From the NCBI GenBank assembly GCA_000783305.1, contig JROE01000004.1:310001-374000 (forward strand): a stretch of DNA of 64,000 nucleotides, given 5' to 3'. This document shows positions 28,320 through 38,144 of this stretch, in pieces. The translations under genes were made by a program, and so were the position numbers. Numbering within the stretch: position 1 is the first letter of the stretch; each line of letters starts with the position of its first letter. A model generated the notes under the pieces. It was not told the origin of the DNA and ran no database searches. It saw only the letters and a program-made list of their open reading frames with translations. Source of the stretch: Sphingobacteriaceae bacterium DW12. Its GTDB lineage: Bacteria; Bacteroidota; Bacteroidia; Sphingobacteriales; Sphingobacteriaceae.

Positions 28320-29438
28320 TTATTTATTCCAGATTACTTTATTTACAATAGATGTATAACTTATGATAGCCTTAATAACCCGTTCTGAAGTGTTATTAAC
28401 TTCATATTCAAAAGGAAGCCTTGTCTCGGGGTTGAATAATCCTTTGGATATTTCTATTGCATTCAAAATTTGATTCTTAGAAATTCCCCCCAAGACAATT
28501 GTGCCCGCATCAATTGCTTCAGGTCTTTCAGTACTTGTACGTATACTGACTGCAGGAAATTTCATCATCGCCGACTCTTCACTTATGGTACCACTATCAG
28601 ACAAAACCACATAGGCATGCTGCTGAAGTTTAACGTAGTCAAAAAAACCTAACGGAGCAACATTTCGGACTAGTGGGTGAAAAATAATATTATTATTAGC
28701 TATCCGATTTTTTGTCCTAGGATGTGTTGAAAATATAATTGGCATTTGATATTTTTCGGCAACAGCATTTAACGACTCAGCCAATAATCGAAAATTATCA
28801 TTCAAATCAATATTTTCCTCACGGTGTGCACTCACAACAATATAATTATTTTCTTTCAGTTTCAGTTTTGACAAAACCTCGCTTTTTTTAACAGAAGTAT
28901 TATATTTGGTCAGCACTTCCTTTAATGGTGATCCTGTTACAAAAACATGATCTTTTCGAAATCCCTCACTAAGCAAATATCTTCTACTATTTTCTGTATA
29001 AGTCAAGTTAATATCGCTGATATGGTCAGAGATTTTCCTATTGATCTCCTCAGGCACATTCTGATCAAAGCAACGGTTACCCGCTTCCATATGAAAAATA
29101 GGAATTTTTAATCTTTTCGCTGCTATGGTACTCAATACACTATTCGTATCTCCCAGCACCAATAGCGCCTCTGGTTTTTCTTTTGACAAAATTTCGTAAC
29201 TTTTCGCAATCACATTTCCGAGGGTTTCGCCCAAATGTCCACCTGCGACGTTTAAAAAATAATCGGGTCTACGTAGTCCTAGATCTTCAAAAAAGATCTC
29301 ATTTAGCTCGTAATCATAATTTTGACCAGTGTGTATTAATAAATGTTCAAAATATTGATCACATTTCTTTATACATTCTGCCAGTCGAATAATCTCTGGG
29401 CGAGTACCTAATATAGTAGCAACTTTAATTTTATTCAT
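28320..29438 (-). CDS. fnlC: UDP-HexNAc 2-epimerase (WbjD/FnlC-type)
   Basis: 372 residues of the non-hydrolysing UDP-GlcNAc 2-epimerase fold: TILGTRPEIIRLAE at the N-terminus, LIHTGQNYDYELNEIFFEDL, LVLGDTNSVL, FHMEAGNRCFDQNVPEEINR, and SDSGTISEESAMMKFPAVSIR. The NRCFDQNVPEE form, rather than LRS, matches the WbjD/Cap5G branch that makes UDP-L-FucNAc by C2 epimerisation. The neighbours FnlA and the RmlD-like reductase supply the pathway. It is distinct from the second epimerase at 33699-34748. Confidence 0.85.
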   Translation of the reverse strand: MNKIKVATILGTRPEIIRLAECIKKCDQYFEHLLIHTGQNYDYELNEIFFEDLGLRRPDYFLNVAGGHLGETLGNVIAKSYEILSKEKPEALLVLGDTNSVLSTIAAKRLKIPIFHMEAGNRCFDQNVPEEINRKISDHISDINLTYTENSRRYLLSEGFRKDHVFVTGSPLKEVLTKYNTSVKKSEVLSKLKLKENNYIVVSAHREENIDLNDNFRLLAESLNAVAEKYQMPIIFSTHPRTKNRIANNNIIFHPLVRNVAPLGFFDYVKLQQHAYVVLSDSGTISEESAMMKFPAVSIRTSTERPEAIDAGTIVLGGISKNQILNAIEISKGLFNPETRLPFEYEVNNTSERVIKAIISYTSIVNKVIWNK

Positions 29439-29466
29439 TTTAGTTTATTAATTTACACTCTTTTCC

Positions 29467-30471
29467 TTATATATTAAACCCCTTAAATAAATCCAACTTT
29501 TTGAGCAAGACTTTCGCGCCTTCAACATCTTCTCGTTTAGTGTTATGGGAATTATAGTCCTCAATTTCAGGTTGAATTTCCTTTCCTTCCGAAAAAAATT
29601 GTGCATAATTAAGATCTCTGTTATCCGCAGGAATTCTAAAAAAATCCCCCATGTCTTCTGCCTTTGCCATCTCCTCTCTTGTACAAAGAGTTTCATACAA
29701 TTTTTCTCCATGACGAGTTCCTATAACCTTTACCTCATTCGTAGCATTTTTTAACTGTAAAATTGCTTGCGCTAGATCACCAATTGTTGCAGCCGGAGCT
29801 TTATTTACGAAAAGATCTCCAGCATTACCATGTTCAAAAGCAAAAAGCACTAATTCAACAGCCTCTTCCAAAGACATTAAAAAACGTGTCATTTCGGGAT
29901 CAGTTATTGTTAATGGTTCTCCCCTTTCTATCTGATTTAGGAAAAGAGGTATAACCGAGCCTCTAGAAGCCATGACGTTACCATATCGAGTCAAACAGAC
30001 AATAGTATCTTTCAAATTTCGCGCTTCCGCTACAGCAACTTTCTCCATCATCGCTTTTGAAATACCCATAGCATTTATGGGATATGCGGCTTTATCTGTG
30101 CTGAGACAAATAACCTTTTGAGCACCATTTGACGCAGAAGCTCGAATAACATTCTGAGTACCTATCACATTAGTTTGAACGGCTTGCATGGGGAAAAATT
30201 CACAAGAAGGGACTTGCTTTAAAGCCGCAGCATGAAAGACGTAGTCTACTCCCCGCGTTGCCTGCTCTACACTTAAATACTCCCTCACATCTCCTATATA
30301 ATATTTTATTTTGTTATTTTTATAGAGATTACGCATATCATCCTGCTTCTTCTCGTCTCGAGAGAAAATCCTAATCTCACTAAAATGATCGGTGCTTAAA
30401 AATCGATCCAACACAGCCGTACCAAAAGAACCGGTCCCACCCGTGATTAATAAAACTTTATTTTTGAACAT
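29467..30471 (-). CDS. fnlA: UDP-GlcNAc 4,6-dehydratase/5-epimerase (FnlA/WbjB/CapE)
   Basis: 334 residues. GGTGSFG at 11-17 binds NADP. The active-site stretch LSTDKAAYPINAMGISKA has Asp126 and Lys127 and the Met135-x3-Lys139 variant of the usual YxxxK, typical of soluble inverting dehydratases (FlaA1, PseB, WbjB). It starts the L-FucNAc-type route by dehydration and inversion at C5. Its 5' end overlaps the preceding glycosyltransferase gene by 14 bp. Confidence 0.9.
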   Translation of the reverse strand: MFKNKVLLITGGTGSFGTAVLDRFLSTDHFSEIRIFSRDEKKQDDMRNLYKNNKIKYYIGDVREYLSVEQATRGVDYVFHAAALKQVPSCEFFPMQAVQTNVIGTQNVIRASASNGAQKVICLSTDKAAYPINAMGISKAMMEKVAVAEARNLKDTIVCLTRYGNVMASRGSVIPLFLNQIERGEPLTITDPEMTRFLMSLEEAVELVLFAFEHGNAGDLFVNKAPAATIGDLAQAILQLKNATNEVKVIGTRHGEKLYETLCTREEMAKAEDMGDFFRIPADNRDLNYAQFFSEGKEIQPEIEDYNSHNTKREDVEGAKVLLKKLDLFKGFNI

Positions 30472-31522
30472 AATTTCTTTCTTTACTTATCTCATTATAT
30501 AACTCATAATAACATCTTGCCATGTTATCGACACTATACTTATCGTGAATGGTTCTATTTAAATTATTTCCATACATCTCCTGTTGCCGGAAGGCCTTTT
30601 TTATTGCTTTAGTTAAAGATATCATATTTTTCAAATCAAAAAATACAACTTCTTCATCACTAAATAATTCCCTAAAAATGGGAATATCCGAGACCACAAC
30701 AGACTTATTATACAACCCTGCTTCTAATAGACTTAGAGGAAAACCCTCGGATGTTGAACACATACCCATTACATCAAAATACGATAAATATCGATATGCT
30801 AAAGGGCGAGCGCCTATAAAAAAACATCTTTCAGAGACACCAAGTTTTTTTGATAAAGTAATTAAGTTGTTAAGCTCAATTCCATCTCCAACAACCACGA
30901 GTGCGTAATCTGGCATGGTTTTAAGTGCCTCTACGAGTAAATGCACTCCTTTTCTCCTTGTGAGAACGGCTGTACAACCAATAACTTTAAAAGAGGCTTT
31001 GATATTTTTTAGAATAACTGAATCTTCAATAGGAATATCAGCATGAGTCTCAACCTTTCTGCCGTTGTATATTACCTCGACCCTATTTTTTTGTAGATTT
31101 GGTAAATACTTAGTTTTCATTTCTCTTGTAAGCATTACGATTACATCAAATTTTCTAAAAAGTTTAAGCCACAAAAAACTAACAATTTTCGCTACAAAAA
31201 GATTATGTGAATATTTCATATTTTCGACTATGTCTTGATGATTTGTCGAAATACATTTTGCACTCACTATGTGTTTCTTATTGAGCCATATATAGAAATC
31301 TGGTCTTAGCATGTGTGAATGAATAATGTCAAAGCTGTTAAAATCGATTTTTGAAGTGACCGAAATTCTTTCACATTTACATGGAAAATCAATTTCAACT
31401 TTATCATCAAAATAAAAAACAGTAAACTCAACGAGTGTGGGGGATATATGGCAAATTATGTCCTTAGCGACCAAAACTGGCCCTTTATTTACTAAGGATG
31501 GTAAGATAATGGCAACTTTCAT
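30458..31522 (-). CDS. GT4-family glycosyltransferase
   Basis: 354 residues, GT-B fold. The N-terminal part has MKVAIILPSLVNKGP and FDIIHSHMLRPD; the C-terminal half has GCTAVLTRRKGVHLLVEAL, VVGDGIELNNL, and the donor-site GMCSTSEGFPLSLLEAGLYN with the EGFPLSLLEA motif. Cytoplasmic enzyme adding one sugar to the lipid-linked repeat unit; donor and acceptor are unknown. Its ATG overlaps the stop of the EpsG-like gene (TAATG). Confidence 0.88.
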   Translation of the reverse strand: MKVAIILPSLVNKGPVLVAKDIICHISPTLVEFTVFYFDDKVEIDFPCKCERISVTSKIDFNSFDIIHSHMLRPDFYIWLNKKHIVSAKCISTNHQDIVENMKYSHNLFVAKIVSFLWLKLFRKFDVIVMLTREMKTKYLPNLQKNRVEVIYNGRKVETHADIPIEDSVILKNIKASFKVIGCTAVLTRRKGVHLLVEALKTMPDYALVVVGDGIELNNLITLSKKLGVSERCFFIGARPLAYRYLSYFDVMGMCSTSEGFPLSLLEAGLYNKSVVVSDIPIFRELFSDEEVVFFDLKNMISLTKAIKKAFRQQEMYGNNLNRTIHDKYSVDNMARCYYELYNEISKERNYVQK

Positions 31523-32577
31523 TAATTAATATTTGATGTAAACACAAAGTTCATTAGTTCAATCTCAGAATACTTAGCAGAAAAAGCAACTATGGTGTAT
31601 AGAATTATAAAAATGTATATGGCATATTTTGCTTTTTCTAAGTATAAGAGTGAAGGAATTAGAATATGTTCTGGATGCGAAAACAGGGTTGCTATTCTTC
31701 CTGAAAAGATAGCGAAAGAATTAAAAGCGGATAACCAAAAAGCAGCTACAACGTAACTAATGACAAAAACCTCAAAATATGGAATTTTTCCGCGGAGCTT
31801 TTCTTTATTAAAAAAAATAATCAGAAGCACTAAATAATGCTTTATCAGAACTGGGTTAAAAAGCCCCAGCTCTTGGTTATATCGACTATCTACCAAATAT
31901 AACTGGAGTATGTTAACATTCATATAACTTAATACAAGTTGAAAAAAATTCAGATTTAATACTAGTCCTAAGAGAAAACCTAGAATTAAAAAACGAACCT
32001 GCCACTTGGTCTTTTGTAGATAAGGGTAAGAAAAATATAAAATACTCCAAAAAAGAGATACAAAATGAAAAAGGGAAGCAAATAACATTACAAACAAAAA
32101 ACCTTTGAAATTCCTGTTTGCAATATAAGGTATTGAAAACATACAAATACCGATAGCGAAACTTGATCTTATCTGAATCATATCTCTTAATACAAAGACA
32201 TGAGACATATAAATTAACAAGGCTAACATTACAAATTTATTGTACCTATATAAAAAGGACGTTATTACTCCAACTGATAAAAAGGCAAAAAATGCGATAA
32301 ATTCCTCTGCATTTAAGCCGATCAATTTCATTAGGTAATTCAAAAAAAGATAGCCTGGCTCCATAAAATTCCGTTCTGTATCCCAATTTGGAGCTACATT
32401 AAATGCTTCTATGTAAGCCAAATAGTCCCGATCACCACTTCGAAATCCTGCTGCAAACCATAAGGCTATAAATCCCAATATATAGAAGGGTAATTTATCT
32501 CTCTTTTGTAGACCTATTAAATCAAATATTGTAGTAAAAGAAAGCAAAACGAAAACAAAACACAGATATGTCCACAT
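31522..32577 (-). CDS. wzy: EpsG-family membrane protein, probable O-unit polymerase Wzy
   Basis: 351 residues, about ten membrane helices. The motif AAGFRSGDRDYLAYIEAF followed by MEPGYLFLNYLMK is the hallmark of EpsG-like polymerases. It is the only polytopic protein of the locus besides the flippase and the initiating transferase, so it is the obvious Wzy candidate joining repeat units in the periplasm. AT-rich and low in sequence conservation, as usual for polymerases. Confidence 0.82.
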   Translation of the reverse strand: MWTYLCFVFVLLSFTTIFDLIGLQKRDKLPFYILGFIALWFAAGFRSGDRDYLAYIEAFNVAPNWDTERNFMEPGYLFLNYLMKLIGLNAEEFIAFFAFLSVGVITSFLYRYNKFVMLALLIYMSHVFVLRDMIQIRSSFAIGICMFSIPYIANRNFKGFLFVMLFASLFHFVSLFWSILYFSYPYLQKTKWQVRFLILGFLLGLVLNLNFFQLVLSYMNVNILQLYLVDSRYNQELGLFNPVLIKHYLVLLIIFFNKEKLRGKIPYFEVFVISYVVAAFWLSAFNSFAIFSGRIATLFSHPEHILIPSLLYLEKAKYAIYIFIILYTIVAFSAKYSEIELMNFVFTSNIN

Positions 32578-32582
32578 AACAA

Positions 32583-33695
32583 TTAAGGTATGAATGTTGA
32601 GAAAAACTCCATTCTTTCTTTCTCCTTCACTTCGACCGATATAAGTTCTCTAACATCGTCGTATTTTACTCTTCTTTTATAATAGCGATTAATAAACTGC
32701 TCGATTTTCTCCCTATTTTTTTCAACCCCTAACTCTTCATTTTCTATGGCTAGAACGAAATCACAATCAGTCAAGTCTTTGTCCAAATAACCAATTATAA
32801 TTGGTAAGCCATTCATCAAATATTCTCTGACTTTTAAAGGACAAGCCTCTCTCATTTTATTTCGAAAAAGCGCTAGTGACCCCACTCCTATGTCAATACT
32901 TGAATAGAGAGAAGACAATGCAGTCTTATCTAAATAACCATGTTGTATAACATTTGGAGGCAGAATGCTCATATCTTCTAATACAGGTCCTACTAAATGA
33001 AATTCACATTTTAAGTTAAAAGATGCCATTTGAATAAACTTGTCAACTCCATGCCAAGGCTGATTAGGAGATCCCACGAATATAATCTTTGGAACATCGT
33101 TAGTAGCTATCCGTTCTTTCTGTAAATTATCAGACGGAAATTTAATCCCATTTGAAATTGTTCTACAAGGTTTATTAAACCTATTAAATTCACCTGAAAT
33201 TTCATCCGTCACGGTCACGAAACCATCCATTTCACTATACATTTCGTGATTATAAATTCTGTAAACATACTGTGAAATTTTACCGTATTGTTTAATTTCG
33301 TCTTTTAAAACGGTATTAGATTCCATTATTTTAAATCCTTTTATCTTCTTAAAAAAAGACTTTACAAAAGGAAAAGCTATCATCTCCCTCACGTAAATAA
33401 TATCCGGATTCAATGCATTTATATAACTCTGTATCCTTTTTCTATTTAAAATTTTATTAACAAAATTATATTTACCTCCACTTTTAAAAAAGAACTTTCC
33501 TAAAATTGATTTACAAATAAATAAAGACTCGACATTTTTTAAAAGAGAATTATTTAAAATAGTAGGAGTAGATTCAATAGAAATAAAATGAACTTCATGT
33601 CCCTCATTTTTCCAAGCCTCGACTTGCATATTAAGCTTATTTAAAACACCGCTATGCAAATCAACGTTAACATCTGTCAGATATACGATTCTCAT
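32583..33695 (-). CDS. GT4-family glycosyltransferase
   Basis: 370 residues. N-terminal MRIVYLTDVNVDLHSGVLNK with HEVHFISIES; the donor-binding half has PKIIFVGSPNQPWHGVDKFI, FHLVGPV, and SSIDIGVGSLALFRNKMREA followed by CPLKVREYLMNGLPII. Fits GT4. It is the third transferase of the locus after the WbuB-like and the 30458 gene; with the initiating enzyme this suggests a four-sugar repeat unit, if each acts once. Confidence 0.85.
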   Translation of the reverse strand: MRIVYLTDVNVDLHSGVLNKLNMQVEAWKNEGHEVHFISIESTPTILNNSLLKNVESLFICKSILGKFFFKSGGKYNFVNKILNRKRIQSYINALNPDIIYVREMIAFPFVKSFFKKIKGFKIMESNTVLKDEIKQYGKISQYVYRIYNHEMYSEMDGFVTVTDEISGEFNRFNKPCRTISNGIKFPSDNLQKERIATNDVPKIIFVGSPNQPWHGVDKFIQMASFNLKCEFHLVGPVLEDMSILPPNVIQHGYLDKTALSSLYSSIDIGVGSLALFRNKMREACPLKVREYLMNGLPIIIGYLDKDLTDCDFVLAIENEELGVEKNREKIEQFINRYYKRRVKYDDVRELISVEVKEKERMEFFSTFIP

Positions 33696-33698
33696 TTG

Positions 33699-34748
33699 CT
33701 ATTTACTATTATATTCTATTAATATTTGTAGGATTTGACTTGCAGCATTTCCATCCCCATATAATTTTTTTTCAAAGGCACCGATTTTTCGATGAATTAA
33801 AGGTGATAGCTGTTCCAAATCGGAAAAGCATAGAACGTTACATTCATTCCTAAGTGTTTCGGTCCACTCTGTTTCTGAACGTATAGTAATGCAAGGTACC
33901 TCCAAAATATAAGCTTCCTTTTGCATTCCCCCCGAATCAGTTATTACATGATTTGAATGAGTGATATAATGAATATTATCAAAATATGACAACGGATTTA
34001 AGAATAGAATGTTTGTAAAGATGTCAAGATTTATACTATATTTCTCACAGAATTTTAGAGTTCTTGGATGTATTGGAAATACAACTTTTCTGTCAAGAGC
34101 ATTAAGTTGATTTAGAATATTTTTCACTCTAATAATATCATCAGTATTATAGGGGCGGTGAATTGTTGCAAAATAATATTCAAAATCCAATGGCCTCCGC
34201 CTTGAACTATTCATTTTATATGCCAAATTGACTGAATCGACCATTATATCACCAATTAAATACACATTTTTTGTAATGCCTTCTTCCTTAAGATTTTCAA
34301 TTGCATTTGTTGTTGATGTCAATAAAATCGTAGAGAGATGGTCTGTTAAAATCCTATTAATCTCTTCAGGCATAGCTCTGTTAAAACTTCGCAAGCCAGA
34401 TTCTACGTGGATAATTGGTATAAGGAGTTTCGATGCAATTAATGCCCCTGCAAGGGTGGAGTTTGTATCTCCATAGACCAGAAGGTAATCTGGTCCCTCT
34501 TTTTGAACTATAGGTTCAAGTTCCATGAGAATTTGTCCGGTCTGTTGACCATGATTCCCGCCGCCGCCATTTAACATATAGGTAGGCTCTGAAATCCCAA
34601 GTTCTTCAAAAAAAACCTTACTCATATTTTCATCATAATGTTGTCCGGTATGGACTGTTACAATGTCTACCACTGCTCTAGAGACGTGGTCAAACGGAGC
34701 GTGTTTGATAAATTGGGGTCGTGCCCCTATCACTGCTAATATTTTCAT
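33699..34748 (-). CDS. wbpI: UDP-GlcNAc3NAcA 2-epimerase (WbpI-type)
   Basis: 349 residues of the non-hydrolysing 2-epimerase family: VIGARPQFIKHAPF, VHTGQHYDENMSKVFFEEL, LVYGDTNSTLAGAL, HVESGLRSFNRAMPEEINR, and TDSGGMQKEAYILEVPCIT. The RPQFIK start and SGGMQKEA are typical of the WbpI branch rather than housekeeping WecB. With wbpA, wbpB, wbpD and wbpE homologues on the same strand, its likely reaction is conversion of UDP-GlcNAc3NAcA to UDP-ManNAc3NAcA. Its start codon overlaps the upstream acetyltransferase stop (ATGA). Confidence 0.87.
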   Translation of the reverse strand: MKILAVIGARPQFIKHAPFDHVSRAVVDIVTVHTGQHYDENMSKVFFEELGISEPTYMLNGGGGNHGQQTGQILMELEPIVQKEGPDYLLVYGDTNSTLAGALIASKLLIPIIHVESGLRSFNRAMPEEINRILTDHLSTILLTSTTNAIENLKEEGITKNVYLIGDIMVDSVNLAYKMNSSRRRPLDFEYYFATIHRPYNTDDIIRVKNILNQLNALDRKVVFPIHPRTLKFCEKYSINLDIFTNILFLNPLSYFDNIHYITHSNHVITDSGGMQKEAYILEVPCITIRSETEWTETLRNECNVLCFSDLEQLSPLIHRKIGAFEKKLYGDGNAASQILQILIEYNSK

Positions 34749-35299
34749 AAAATTTCAAGTTTTTTAATAATACGCGCCGGGTTTCCCGCTATAATAACAT
34801 TGCCATCTTCAAAGGACTTCGTAACAACAGACCCAGCTCCTACTATGGTTCTCGATCCTAGTACAACACCGGGAAGAATAACGGAATTCATCCCAATCCA
34901 GGAGTACGAACCAATTTCCACACATTTTCCGTCAACATGGTTATCCAAATTCTGGAAATCATGATTCGCCGTAATAATACCCACATTTGGCGCGATATAC
35001 ACGCTATCTCCTAAAATTATATCAGCCGAGAAATTTTGGAAGTAAATTCCAAAAGATTGAAAATTATTAAGATTGTCATTACCTAAAATTAAACGTTTGT
35101 AATCTGAAATCACGATATTTGGAGAAATTGGAAAGGGGATATGCTTATTAAATCTGAGCAATTTCTGGTTCCAAATTCCTCTAAAAACCCAAATCCACCC
35201 CTCATCAGATTCATCAAAATACTTGCCTGTTAGATATTTTTTATCAAAAAACAGCCAAGCAGTCATTTTTATGATTTTTATAATGGTTCTTTTTATCAT
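34745..35299 (-). CDS. Left-handed beta-helix acetyltransferase
   Basis: 184 residues from ATG 35299 (MIKRTIIKIIKM); the frame is open upstream to 35365 but this would overlap the flippase gene. Hexapeptide repeats fill residues about 75-175: IILGDSVYIAPNVGIITANH, IGSYSWIGMNSVILPGVVLG, and a C-terminal AGNPARII. Catalytic His is in the ANHD segment. It probably O-acetylates a sugar of the repeat unit or matures a sugar precursor. Confidence 0.85.
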   Translation of the reverse strand: MIKRTIIKIIKMTAWLFFDKKYLTGKYFDESDEGWIWVFRGIWNQKLLRFNKHIPFPISPNIVISDYKRLILGNDNLNNFQSFGIYFQNFSADIILGDSVYIAPNVGIITANHDFQNLDNHVDGKCVEIGSYSWIGMNSVILPGVVLGSRTIVGAGSVVTKSFEDGNVIIAGNPARIIKKLEIL

Positions 35300-35312
35300 A
35301 TCTAAAATTCTA

Positions 35313-36545
35313 TTATAATACTTTTGCAATTTTAGCTGAGACAAACAAATATCCAATATATACAAATGAAAAAGAGACTGTTATATAAATAATTGTATCC
35401 CTAACACTCGAGGCTGCCGCAAAACTACCCAAACAAAAGACTAAAAGTATCAAGTTACCTATTAAATTTAATCTTTGTTTTCCTCCAATATAAAACATAA
35501 AACTTAACGGACTCGCAACAAATCTAAAAAAAAGCATTGGCGACATAATTTGTGCATAAACCCCAGCTTCTCTCCATTCTTCACCGAAAATAAATCCAAA
35601 AATATAGGGCGCGAATAGGAAAATAACTATACAAGGGGCTAGCGCCAATAAACACAATTTTTTAAAAGTAGATATAAAGACTTCTTTAGCGTTTCCCAAT
35701 TCAGAAAAATCTCGCGATGCTTGCTCCTTAAAAACATCTTGTACTGCAGTCGCTAAAAGAGCCATTGGCGCATTCATTAATCTAAACGCAAAGAAATAAT
35801 ACCCAGAAGAAATAGCATTATAGGATTTCGTAATTAATATGTTAGTTATATATTGAGATGATATGTTTAACAGTGAAGCGGGAGCGTCGTACAATGGAAA
35901 GTCTTTATACTTTTTTGCTAAGAAATACATCTTGGTCCTAGTTATACGTCTCAAAGGTAATTCATTAGATTTATAAAAAAATCTAACAAAAACAAAACTG
36001 CCATAAATCTGCCCAAATAATGTACCTAAAATTAATCCCAATCCTGATCCCCCAAAATATCCTACACCAACGTTTGTAATAGCTGTCGTACTTGAAACTG
36101 ACACTCGACTTATAGATATTCGCTTAAATTGTTTTTTACGGTTAAACCAATAGTTCATAGATTGATATAAGCCAGTAAAGAACATCGATAGAGGAAGAAA
36201 AAACAACCAAATGCCAATCTCATCATTTCCGAACAATTCTGAAAACCAATCGTTAAAAAAGTAGATAAGAAGAAGAGAGAAAAAACTAAAGGCAGTAACA
36301 ATTATAATTGACAAACTAGTAATATTTATCGCATCCTCATCTGATTTTGGCAACATAATTGCCAATTCATACCGTCCAGAAGCAATCACATTGATAATTG
36401 CAGAAATTGAAATAAACAATGAAAAAATTCCGAATTCAGATGGTGAATACAATCTTGTCAAAATCGGGCTAATAGCGATTGGCATCGCTTGAGCAATAGC
36501 GGTACCGGTTATCATGGTTACAACATTTTTATTAAATTCAGACAT
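35313..36545 (-). CDS. wzx: Polysaccharide flippase Wzx
   Basis: 410 residues with 12 or more hydrophobic segments. The N-terminal ITGTAIAQAMPIAISPILTR and LYSPSEFGIFSLFIS are typical of the Wzx/RfbX polysaccharide transporter family. It should flip undecaprenyl-linked repeat units across the inner membrane for the EpsG-like polymerase. Only 3 bp separate it from wbpB. No ABC-transporter genes are present, so the locus is Wzx/Wzy type. Confidence 0.88.
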   Translation of the reverse strand: MSEFNKNVVTMITGTAIAQAMPIAISPILTRLYSPSEFGIFSLFISISAIINVIASGRYELAIMLPKSDEDAINITSLSIIIVTAFSFFSLLLIYFFNDWFSELFGNDEIGIWLFFLPLSMFFTGLYQSMNYWFNRKKQFKRISISRVSVSSTTAITNVGVGYFGGSGLGLILGTLFGQIYGSFVFVRFFYKSNELPLRRITRTKMYFLAKKYKDFPLYDAPASLLNISSQYITNILITKSYNAISSGYYFFAFRLMNAPMALLATAVQDVFKEQASRDFSELGNAKEVFISTFKKLCLLALAPCIVIFLFAPYIFGFIFGEEWREAGVYAQIMSPMLFFRFVASPLSFMFYIGGKQRLNLIGNLILLVFCLGSFAAASSVRDTIIYITVSFSFVYIGYLFVSAKIAKVL

Positions 36546-36548
36546 TTT

Positions 36549-37559
36549 TTATAACGAGTATATTCGCTCAATAATATCCACAACCTTTAAGCCTTCCAAA
36601 GCGTTAGTCGTAATTGATGCCCTAGTTTTCAATACATCTACAACATTCTCAATGACATAATGATGGTTAGCAGCGGATCCCTTATAAGCTCCATAGTCAT
36701 TACCTGGATTCGTAGGGGCTAATTCCGGCATTTCGTAATCTTTAACATTACATATCTCTACCTTGTCCATGTATTGTCCTCCAATTTTGACAGAACCGTT
36801 TTCGGCGATTATGGTCATGGAACTCTCCAAATTTTGGTTCCAAACAGAGGTTGAATAATTCAGAGACCCCATTCCTCCATTCACAAAATCAAATGACACA
36901 AACCCTGAATCCTCAAAATCGGTCAAGTTAGTATGATTATGATCAGCAAACTTACCTTGGATATTGGCAATATCGCCAAATAACCAATATAAAATATCGA
37001 TAAAATGAGAAAACTGTGTATAGAGCGTACCACCATCTAAATCCTTTTTACCATGCCAACTATCCGCTTTATAATATCTATCATCGCGGTTCCAATAGCA
37101 ATTTAGCTGGACCATATAGATTTTCCCGAGTTTACCACTTTCGATTAAGCCTTTCACCCATTCAGAAGGTGGAGAATAACGATTCTGCATCACAGCAAAA
37201 ACTTGCTTGTGAACATGTAGAGCTTTGAATATAACCTTTTCAGCATCTTGTCTATTCAAGGCCATAGGCTTCTCAACCACGATGTGCTTTCTCTCATCTA
37301 AAGCACGCATAGCCTGTTCAGCATGAAATCCATTAGGTGTAGCTATATTAACAACGTCCACATCAATCCCAGAATTAAAAAACTCATCTAAAGAACTGAA
37401 AAAAGGCACATTATATTGATCTATGTTGAGATCCTTTTTATTTTTTACATCAATCAACGCGACTAATTCACTTTCTTCATTTCTATTAATCATCTCCGCG
37501 TGGCGTTTTCCAATATGACCACAACCGATTACTGCAAATTTTATTTTATCCGCACTCAT
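36549..37559 (-). CDS. wbpB: UDP-GlcNAcA 3-dehydrogenase WbpB/WlbA (Gfo/Idh/MocA family)
   Basis: 336 residues. GCGHIG at 12-17 binds NAD; EKP at 96-98 supplies the catalytic Lys. Substrate-binding domain from about 125, with the WHGKKDLDGGTLYTQFSHFIDIL segment. In characterised WbpB/WlbA the enzyme oxidises C3 of UDP-GlcNAcA and regenerates its bound NAD by reducing 2-oxoglutarate to 2-hydroxyglutarate. Operon neighbours WbpD, WbpE and WbpA support the assignment. The LhgO gene three genes upstream could remove the 2-hydroxyglutarate. Confidence 0.9.
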   Translation of the reverse strand: MSADKIKFAVIGCGHIGKRHAEMINRNEESELVALIDVKNKKDLNIDQYNVPFFSSLDEFFNSGIDVDVVNIATPNGFHAEQAMRALDERKHIVVEKPMALNRQDAEKVIFKALHVHKQVFAVMQNRYSPPSEWVKGLIESGKLGKIYMVQLNCYWNRDDRYYKADSWHGKKDLDGGTLYTQFSHFIDILYWLFGDIANIQGKFADHNHTNLTDFEDSGFVSFDFVNGGMGSLNYSTSVWNQNLESSMTIIAENGSVKIGGQYMDKVEICNVKDYEMPELAPTNPGNDYGAYKGSAANHHYVIENVVDVLKTRASITTNALEGLKVVDIIERIYSL

Positions 37560-37565
37560 TATATC

Positions 37566-38144
37566 CTATTTAATTCTTTTAACAATATTATCTTTTAATT
37601 CGTACTCTTGCTGTGTCTCAGGACAAATCGCAATTCCGCTGTCATTAAACTGCAGCCGATGGCCGTATTCACTTACCCAACCTATTTGTTTAGCTGGGTT
37701 TCCCACAACCAGCGAATAGGCTGGAAGTGTTTTAGTGACTACAGCACCAGCACCAATAAAAGCAAACGCACCTATATCATGACCACATACAATAGTTGCA
37801 TTCGCACCTATTGACGCACCTTTACCGACATGTGTAGTAGCATATTGACCGCGTCTATTTACTGCACTCCTAGGATTCGTTACATTGGTGAATACCATCG
37901 ATGGACCTAAAAAGACATCATCATCGCAAGTAACCCCTTCGTATATGGATACATTATTTTGAATCTTCACGTTTTTTCCCAATACTACCCCTGGGGAAAC
38001 AACTACATTTTGGCCAATGTTACATTTCTCCCCAATCTGGCAATCGGACATGATATGCGAAAAATGCCATATTTTCACACCCTCTCCAATGATAGCCCCA
38101 TCGTCTACAACAGCGGTATCATGAACAAAATACTTATTTTCCAT
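37566..38144 (-). CDS. wbpD: UDP-GlcNAc3NA N-acetyltransferase WbpD/WlbB
   Basis: 192 residues from ATG 38144 (MENKYFVHDTAVVD), matching the usual length near 190; a longer frame to 38189 is not needed. Left-handed beta-helix of hexapeptide repeats throughout, with IGEGVKIWHFSHIM, GPSMVFTNVTNPRS and VVGNPAKQIGWVSEYG as WbpD landmarks. Transfers acetyl to the 3-amino group made by WbpE. It overlaps the end of wbpE by 11 bp. Confidence 0.92.
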   Translation of the reverse strand: MENKYFVHDTAVVDDGAIIGEGVKIWHFSHIMSDCQIGEKCNIGQNVVVSPGVVLGKNVKIQNNVSIYEGVTCDDDVFLGPSMVFTNVTNPRSAVNRRGQYATTHVGKGASIGANATIVCGHDIGAFAFIGAGAVVTKTLPAYSLVVGNPAKQIGWVSEYGHRLQFNDSGIAICPETQQEYELKDNIVKRIK

